From: Macrosoma leucophasiata
Taxonomy: Eukaryota > Arthropoda > Insecta > Lepidoptera > Hedylidae
Assembly: GCA_036365455.1 (NCBI GenBank)
Contig: JAWQUS010000017.1
Span: 11,594,001 to 11,658,000 of the forward strand
DNA length: 64,000 bases
Direction of reading: 5' to 3'
The notes beneath the pieces are model-generated. The model had not been told where the DNA came from, searched no databases, and was given only the letters and a program-made list of their open reading frames with translations. Shown one piece after another: positions 57,601 through 64,000 of this stretch; the stretch's first letter is position 1, and every line of letters begins with the position of its first letter. The translations under genes and the position numbers were made by a program.

Positions 57601-60600
57601 CCTACATCGAGTTTGACAAGCTGACAACGACAAGACAGTGACATCTACAATTTTTTTTAAAGGGTCACGGCACAAGGCAATGGTTCTATCGCCATTCCAC
57701 CATATGTGTGACGTCTAATGGCGCATACGTATTTTTAGAATACACTTACTTTCAAAGTAGAAATTATGAATGAAAAGTACAAAATTTCGAAAAATGGTTA
57801 AATACGGGTGCGCTAGTTTTGGATTTACTTTTGAATAATGTAATAAAACATGTAGGTTAAAAATATGAAATGTTGTCAATTGGAGCTGGTCTCCGCCGAG
57901 ATTGGCCGCCGTGACCAAAGTTCGTAGAGGACAGAATTATTATTACCTAGGTACATTATCTACACGAACTAACCTTGGTATCGGGCAGATCTAGTGTGAC
58001 GAGTGTCTTGAGCGAAGCCGCGCGGTGTGTGAGCACAGCAACGTGGCTGGCCGTGGCCCGCGTCGCACACACCCACAGTAGGGAACGCGCCCGTCTCGCC
58101 GACCCACCTCGGGCGGCGCCGTTGCACGTGTAGAAACAACCGCACCGAACCTGATGACGATTGTCTTTTTGAATAACTCAGTCCGAGTTCGATGACACAT
58201 TTGCAGTAGGTAGGTACTTCGCGCCAATATTAGCCGAAGGGTTACCTAGAGATAAATAATGCATGCCTTCAAGCATACATTCAAATATCCACGATTTGTC
58301 AGATACGTTTTGACTCATGTAACAGGCGAGCCTATTGACATATTTCTTCTCCTCATTCCATCTCCCTTGAATTCTTCATTCATTCACATCTTCTTTATTT
58401 TTTTAGCAAATTACCAAGTTTTGTGAGTAAAAATCAATGACACGTTTGTATTATAATAACAAATAAAATGCAATATAACAACGATCATTATGTGTTCTTA
58501 GATTTTCGCAAGCAACACTCATTGAAATTAATTTATTTTTACGAATTCCTCTCGCTTATATTAACCTAAAATGATTTTAAAAATTAACTCGACCTTTCAC
58601 TATTAACCCATTCAATGCGGCAACCAATTTTGCTCTCACTACCCAGATACGGCATAGATTTCAGCGTAAACGCCGATCGGCGTGAGCCGCACCTGATGAA
58701 CAAAAAAAAACACGCCAAATGGCGTTTTCCGCACTTCGTTATGAATTTCAATTTATTCATTTTGAATTCACGACATTTCTGTAGTAATGCGCTACAGTTG
58801 TTGCAGTAATTACTGTTTTTAGCGAGTAGCACAATTCATTTAATACCTTTAGCCCGTTTTATATATATATAAGATTTGTGAAGTTTTGGTGATACAAATT
58901 GAAAAAAAAAAAGGAATCTAAACAGTTCATTTGTCGATTATGGATTTAAATGGTGAGTAATCTCTCTTTATTTGATAATTCATAGTATTGTACTCTCCCG
59001 TCTTACAAAAATCCTTTTTAAAGCATAAAGAATTAAATTATTGATAACTCCGAATATTACCAGGAGTTGCAAACCATTTTATAAACCCATTTTCATATTT
59101 TAACATATTTTTAATAGAAAGCCGCGACAAAAAAATCCAGAAGAAAATTCTTAGCTAAAATGCCGTAATTCTTTGAATTTTACTATGTTTCACATTTGCC
59201 TGGGAATATAAATCATAATAAAATACCGCGAAATGAATAATAAACGCAACTCTTATTTTTTTTCAATGTGAATCCATTCCAAACTTTTAAACTTTGATTG
59301 AAAATAAAAAATATGACTGGAAACGTTCAACGAAAATTAGTTTCAATGAGTAACAGTAAGCCGTTTTTAGGATATAGGTCTTTTTCAAAAACTGCAAATA
59401 ATAACTTTGTTTTTCATAAAAATTCCGTAAAACACTATGAAAAACAAAGTTATTTTTTGTTGGCAAAAAATTACTATTCTCTATTATGCCCCAGATCTAT
59501 GCTTGCCTTTACGGAACCCTTCATGTACGTGTCCGACTCGCACTTGACCAGTTTTTAGGGTTCCGTACCTAAAAGGTAATAAACGAAACTTTAAGAGGTG
59601 GAGTCCCATACAACAAACGTGAATTTTTGCCGTTTTTTTTATAAATTATCTTAGGGAACAATTCGTGCGCGAGTCAGCCTACTTAGAAGTTTTATTTTAA
59701 TAGATTTTTTTGCTGTTGTACCAAGAATATAAATAATATTATAATATATTTTTTTTTAACCAATAAAAATGAAGTTGGTAATCCCTGGAATACGCCGATT
59801 GGCGTTTTCAGCACCAGAGTAAGAAAACTCAACGTTTCTAGAACTGAAATATCCAGAAACTACTTGTACCAGGCATTTCTTTTATAAATTACAAGCACAT
59901 TGGTCTATATTTTATTATTAAATCATCAGATTTGGATAAAGTATTAAACAATTCTACATTACGCCGATCGGCGTGGTCCGATTCTGGGTATGAAAAAATA
60001 ATACGCCGATCGGCGTGCGCCGCATTGAATGGGTTAAATAATCGAATATATTCAAATTCATACTATTAGCACAATCATAATTAATATTCTATCAATCTTC
60101 TTTTGGTTCCTTGGTTGGTAAAGAAGAGCATCCATTATTTCTGGCATAGAGGTAATAATAAGTGTGGTAACATACTATCATTGAGTTTTTAGATTTTGAT
60201 TGACGTCTATTGGTTAGAGTAGTGATATTGGGTTTTTCTAACGAAGAAGTTTACCAATATTTACATAATATAATCTTCAAAACCAACATATCCTCCGATG
60301 GTTGGTTGTAGGCAGGTTCATAAACATTACACCTACACCACCTTTAGGACTATGTTATAAATATGTATATTAAAGATCTTTTCCATACGTCTAGACGCTT
60401 GCAGCTACAAATACATAATTTATGCAATTGAAGTTGCAGATAACATCACATATCGAAATAATTCATACATCAAATTGATTATGCCATCGAATAAAATACA
60501 GATGAAATATTTGTCCTTGCTTGGAGCTATAGAATTGATAGTTTATTCAAATAAAAACTCCCATTCACGTTATTTATGATTATCTACTTATTGTATACTG

Positions 60601-63342
60601 ATTAATTATTATTGTTCATTGTATTTATACTGAATCTTAAGTTATAAATAGTTTAAAACGCAATCACGAAGACAGGTTCCACGCATAAATCATCATGTAT
60701 CAGTGTAACTACGAAATTATGAAATCAAATAAAGACGTCATCAGACGCACGGTCAAGGTCTAATCGCATAATATAACGATGGTTTATAGTTTTTTATGGA
60801 CTTATTTAATTTAGAATTTTATTCTGAATGTTACAGTAGTTTTCCTTTTATTTGTTATAATAAATTGAACGTAACTGTATTTAAATGTATGCCTGTTTTG
60901 AGACATCGGAGAAAAAGTAGTCCTTGTTACTCAGCAATCCATTAGCATTGGCGAAAGAATTTGAGTTACTTAATTCAGAACCCACATATGATAATCTGAA
61001 ATAGTCCACGCAGGTTATCCCAGTCATTATCACAGTTCTAGTATGAAATTTGTGACAGTATTTGTGAGCGATGGGTACACATTACATAAATCTTACCTAC
61101 GTACAGTATCCAACAATAAATGTTGAACATCGACCTTGGGAAGGAGACTTCGGCTTATTTCGGGTCTGTAGAGAGTTATCTCTTTCGCACCTTACTTTTG
61201 TGACGTTTGTCGACCATTCTGATGAAGTTTTGATCAATACCGGACTTTCAGGACTTACGTAGACAGTGTGCAGCAGAGATAACGCTCTACGAAGTCGAAA
61301 CTAGCCGATTCCTTCTCCAGTCTCTTTTGTAGGCTCGATGTGCAATATTTATTGTTTGGTGCTGTATTTACTTGTCTTTCTCTATTCTATTCCACTAAAT
61401 CATATAACGAGGGAAATTTCCAGGCACAGAAGTAATTTCTTTACCTGGAAAAATATTGTATTGAACGATTACCACGACTAACCTCCGTTAGATGGTTAGA
61501 AGAATACACCGGTGCGGCAGCTACGAACAGCGGCATCTTATGCGGAGGTGCGTGCGGTGATGGCGCGGGCAACCTCCAGGCGGGACAGTTGGCCCGCGCT
61601 TGGGCCAATTGCGCCAGCCTCAGCTCGGTGGCCCAGGCCCGCCGTGCGCCCGGCTCGTTGGCCCGGAACGTGATGGCCTCTTCTCGACCACGGATTGTTA
61701 GTTGTAGGCAACAGGAATCCACCCAGGCCATCTCGTCATCCTTTTTCTGGAGAGAAAGAGCATAATAAAATTAGTACATTAGATATAGTGACACGACGTA
61801 ACAGCATTGTGATAATTTGATAAAAAACACTTCTAAAATTATTTTTTCTATCCAGATCATAAAAAAAAACAGGTGATGAACATGAGACAGATTTGAGAAA
61901 TTCTCATTAGTTCTTGAAAAGAGTGACAAAGGTAATAAAATATTTGTATGTTTTTATGTACTCGCGTACTATAAATATGATGATCGCGATGAAATTAATT
62001 CGCTACTATCCATTAATCGATACGAGACCTAGGCACTAGTTTATTGCGATAAACAGTCTCGTGAATTTCTAATAAATATACACGCGGCGTGTCACGAGTC
62101 AATCAGTTTTAGATACCATTTGGCGCTAAATAACTAAAATGTATAGTTTCGTTACAATTTCGTCAGTGCTGATTAATGTAGCTTTGAAAATTTTTAAAAA
62201 GCTAAGCTACAATCTAATTAATTCATTGACAATTTGGAATATCCACACCAACCTGTATACTTTGCTGTATATTCTGCAGCAACGTCCGGAACATTTCAGG
62301 CGCGAGTTCTGGGTAGGGCGTGCGAAGTGAGGCAGCCAAGTCCGCCATTCGCGACACGGTTTCATAGTCGTGCATGAGGGCAGACATCTCGTTGCACAGG
62401 GAGTCCCCTGTCGAAGTGCTGCCGGTGCCGCTCGAATTCGACCGCAAACTGCCGCTGCGGTTCATACCTGGTGAAGAAAGTATGTATGATTATTGGCTGA
62501 TATTCTTTTGTTTACATCGGTTATCCTAGGGACTGAGGATTAATGGGGACGACCCGGTTAGTCCAGCGGTTTGAGATGACCGTTTGATTCGAAGGGTCGG
62601 GAGATCGATCCCCGCACCGGTACAAATATTTGTATGTTCGTGTACAACGGCACCCACGACACGGTTTATACTTACTGTGGGGCTGTGAGTGTAAAAGCGT
62701 ATTTTATTTATTTATTTTTAATTAATTTAACCGCTATGAACCTTTTTGCCCGACTGCAAAAGAAGTAGGGTTATTGAGCTCAGATATTTGTAACTACTCT
62801 GATACTTTTTGATACATTTTCATGAATGAAAAGATACATACTTCGTAAGCATTTGCAAAGTACCGATGCCACACCGCGAACACTCCGCCAAAATTCCATA
62901 CAAACGCCTAATTTGGTCTTTACTACACAATGAGTGACGTGTATTTACACGTGCACCTGTGTGCGTAGCACGTAGAAAATACCAACCGTCGCCCATAAGA
63001 GGGGAGGAGGTTGGTTGATGCGGGGAAATCGGGCGGGACGTCAAAGTGACATTCTATACATAGTATTATTACATATTCTCTGCCGATGCTTAGACCGAGG
63101 CGGTAGTAAAATTACTTAACATAGTAAATAAAGTTCAAATTACCTTGAGCGAGCACTCTACTAAGCGTGGGTGAGGTACCGGTGTCCAATACTTCGACGT
63201 CTTGCACGGGATGCGCCCACTTCAGTCCCAGACGTTCGGCGTCGTCCCCTCCCGAACCGACGGACACGCACACAACTAGGTCGTTGAGGAGCAACAACCG
63301 TCGCGGTTTGCATTTCGTCAGTGTGCCGGATTGGTTGAATTC
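54647..63342 (-). CDS. Arhgef17: Rho guanine-nucleotide exchange factor (ARHGEF17/ARHGEF10 type), C-terminal five exons
   Basis: Activator of Rho GTPases; the catalytic DH domain is expected upstream, beyond the window. Exons: 63342-63144 (EFNQSGTLTKCKPRRLLLLN, start of the PH-like region), 62467-62253 (MNRSGSLRSNSSGTGSTSTG, Ser-rich insert, then a helical SRMADLAASLRTPYPELAPE), 61746-61483 (DEMAWVDSCCLQLTIRG to RRAWATELRLAQLA, end of the PH fold, then MPLFVAAAPVYSSNH), 58150-57974 (VRCGCFYTCNG, ARSLLWVCATRATASHVAVL), and 56275-54647 (VTSMEYAKGLRQVTTLCGDT, then beta-propeller blades such as DTVWLGTEDKKIIIF, SMFVGLANGRVSVF and LLWVGTTAGVSV). A long Ser/Arg-rich disordered insert separates these from the last blade, AHLILWEMRL, and stop. 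All junctions keep frame (phases 1, 0, 0, 0). 827 residues are visible. Antisense frames over the last exon are GC-driven shadows. The choice between ARHGEF17 and ARHGEF10 is from memory of motif similarity and is not firm. Confidence 0.85.
56530..56640. repeat. Short repeat fragment in RhoGEF intron (SINE-like)
   Basis: GTAGCCCGGAGTCTGGTACC and CATGTCGGATTACTCCCATC resemble a common lepidopteran dispersed repeat. Ends and class were not determined. Confidence 0.35.
56907..57357. mobile_element. TIR element rich in ATCGAT words
   Basis: AGTAGGGTTGGTGAT (56907-56921) and ATCGCCATCCCTACT (57343-57357) are inverted ends matching at 13 of 15 positions. The interior has many TCGATT/AATCGA words. 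It lies in the last RhoGEF intron. It resembles the elements at 8527 and 37112 in design. Confidence 0.6.
58210..58345 (-). repeat. Family D SINE tail fragment
   Basis: ATGCCTTCAAGCATACATTC and TCATGTAACAGGCGAGCC match the body of the SINE at 27885-28164 in reverse orientation. The B-box head is missing. Confidence 0.5.
58607..60033. mobile_element. Non-autonomous piggyBac-type element (1427 bp)
   Basis: TTAA at 58603-58606 and 60034-60037 flank ends CCCATTCAATGCGGC and GCCGCATTGAATGGG, perfect 14-15-bp inverted repeats with the CCC...GGG and TTAA target typical of piggyBac. No transposase is encoded. The 14-bp palindrome ACGCCGATCGGCGT or a one-base variant occurs near 58672, 59791, 59965 and 60003. 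A family F fragment (59505-59580) is nested inside. It lies in the RhoGEF intron between the exons at 61483 and 58150. Confidence 0.8.
61120..61350. mobile_element. MITE with long imperfect TIRs, copy 2
   Basis: AACATCGACCTTGGGAAGGA, CTTCGGCTTATTTCGGGTC and GAGTTATCTCTTTCGCACC are mirrored by CAGCAGAGATAACGCTCTAC, CGAAACTAGCCGATTCCTTC and GGCTCGATGTGCAATA. It is the same family as 50928-51128, and longer. It lies in a RhoGEF intron. Confidence 0.7.
62548..62730 (+). repeat. tRNA-like SINE (family H)
   Basis: ACGACCCGGTTAGTCCAGCG and GGGAGATCGATCCCCGCAC (A and B box-like) followed by the ACAAATATTTGTATG and ACAACGGCACCCACGACAC body and a TTTATTTATTT tail. Antisense to the RhoGEF gene, in its intron. 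Confidence 0.65.
62925..63085 (-). repeat. Inverted copy of the segment in the 406-bp tandem unit
   Basis: GTGTATTTACACGTGCACCT, ACCGTCGCCCATAAGAGGG and GGGAAATCGGGCGGGACG are the reverse complement of 24430-24560, with several substitutions. This shows the tandem unit carries a dispersed repeat. It lies in a RhoGEF intron. Confidence 0.7.
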
Positions 63343-63597
63343 CTGTGAATTTTTAGAAACATTTATTTTTAATCCCGGGAATTCATTACGGGATTTGGGC
63401 TCATTAGTGGCAGAGAATTCTTCCGCTAGTGCAGTCAGACAATCGAACGATGATGGTCAAATAATTCTAATACAGCAGTTAATGCAATAATGCAGGGTTT
63501 TTAGCAGAGTCGCTCTTACAAAAAAGGGAAAAGGGACTGAATTTTTCCAAAAAAAGGGACAAAAAGGGACCAAAATGGAGCCTAAAACAATCTGTTT

Positions 63598-63650
63598 TTA
63601 GGGTTCCGTAGTTAACAAGGAACCCCTATAGTTTCGCTATGTATCCCCCA
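63598..63650. repeat. Family F end fragment
   Basis: TTAGGGTTCCGTAGTTAACA with AAGGAACCCCTATAGTTTCG; an A/G-rich degraded repeat (AAAAAGGGAC) precedes it at 63520-63575. Confidence 0.45.
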
Positions 63651-63655
63651 ATATA

Positions 63656-63808
63656 AACAAAACTAAATTCATCCAATTTCAGACTCACAGGAAAAAAGAA
63701 ATAAACCTTAATATAATCGCAAATAATGTAAAAATTGAGGAAGCCGACAATACAATGTTCCTAGGAATAAGACTTGATAAACACTGTAACTGGAAATCAC
63801 ATGTGGAG
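63656..63808 (+). pseudogene. Non-LTR reverse transcriptase fragment (thumb region)
   Basis: An open 51-codon stretch reads NKTKFIQF, VKIEEADNTMFLGIRLD and KHCNWKSHVE. This is the region after the catalytic motif of Jockey/CR1-type reverse transcriptases (K-FLGI-LD---W--H). It is truncated on both sides and joins directly to a family A copy. Confidence 0.65.
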
Positions 63809-64000
63809 TAAGCGTGCAGTTCACATTGATGTTAAGTGATGACTGCAGCCTATAGACACCCACACAATGACCAGAGGTCAAAATGCAAATGCGCTGCCAC
63901 TCCTGAGGCATTAGGTGTTATGCCTCTGTGCCGGAAATTACAGAGCCGTACATTACCACCTGACCGGAACACGATAGTGCTGAACACTACCATTTAGCGG
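63809..64000 (-). repeat. SINE-like family A copy, cut by window end
   Basis: Complement of the family A tail and middle: GCAGTTCACATTGATGTTAA, ACTCCTGAGGCATTAGGTG, ACCTGACCGGAACACGATAG and CATTTAGCGG at the edge. It begins right after the reverse transcriptase fragment, without an oligo-A between. Confidence 0.65.

Overview
This is a eukaryotic nuclear window, almost certainly from a moth or butterfly. The protein-coding content is animal-type with GT-AG introns. The bulk is AT-rich and packed with repeats that I recognise as typical of Lepidoptera: short Helitrons inserted between A and T and ending in CTAG, mariner elements, tRNA-like SINEs, non-LTR retrotransposon tails ending in CATA repeats, and many GTAGGTAGGTACCTAC words. 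I cannot name the species from the sequence alone.

Layout. From 1 to about 37.6 kb I find no convincing host gene. This stretch holds transposon remnants and structured repeats: Helitrons, two mariner copies of about 1.3 kb (one inserted inside a Helitron), an exact 406-bp tandem duplication, an inverted/direct repeat mosaic at 26.4-26.9 kb, tRNA-like SINEs, and a 5'-truncated Jockey-like LINE at 33.8-35.4 kb with target-site duplications. From 37.6 to 43.3 kb, on the minus strand, lie the first two coding exons of a TBL2-like membrane-anchored WD40 protein; its remaining exons were not found. From 46.8 to 48.0 kb, on the plus strand, is a complete three-exon CHCHD2-type twin-CX9C mitochondrial protein. 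A diverged tandem paralogue follows at 50.1-51.4 kb, lacking a recognisable first exon. From 54.6 to 63.3 kb, on the minus strand, are the last five coding exons of a Rho guanine-nucleotide exchange factor of the ARHGEF17/ARHGEF10 type (PH-like region and C-terminal beta-propeller); the DH domain lies beyond the right edge.

The genes are ordinary conserved animal genes acting separately: ER or secretory WD40 protein, mitochondrial intermembrane-space protein, and Rho signalling. They do not form an operon-like system. The most unusual material is (1) the tandem CHCHD2 paralogue, with a MITE abutting its last splice acceptor; (2) a 1.43-kb TTAA-flanked piggyBac-type element in a RhoGEF intron, carrying repeated copies of a GC-rich palindrome; (3) the 26.4-26.9 kb A-B(inverted)-B-A-B mosaic; and (4) a very abundant SINE-like family with about 15 copies or fragments here.
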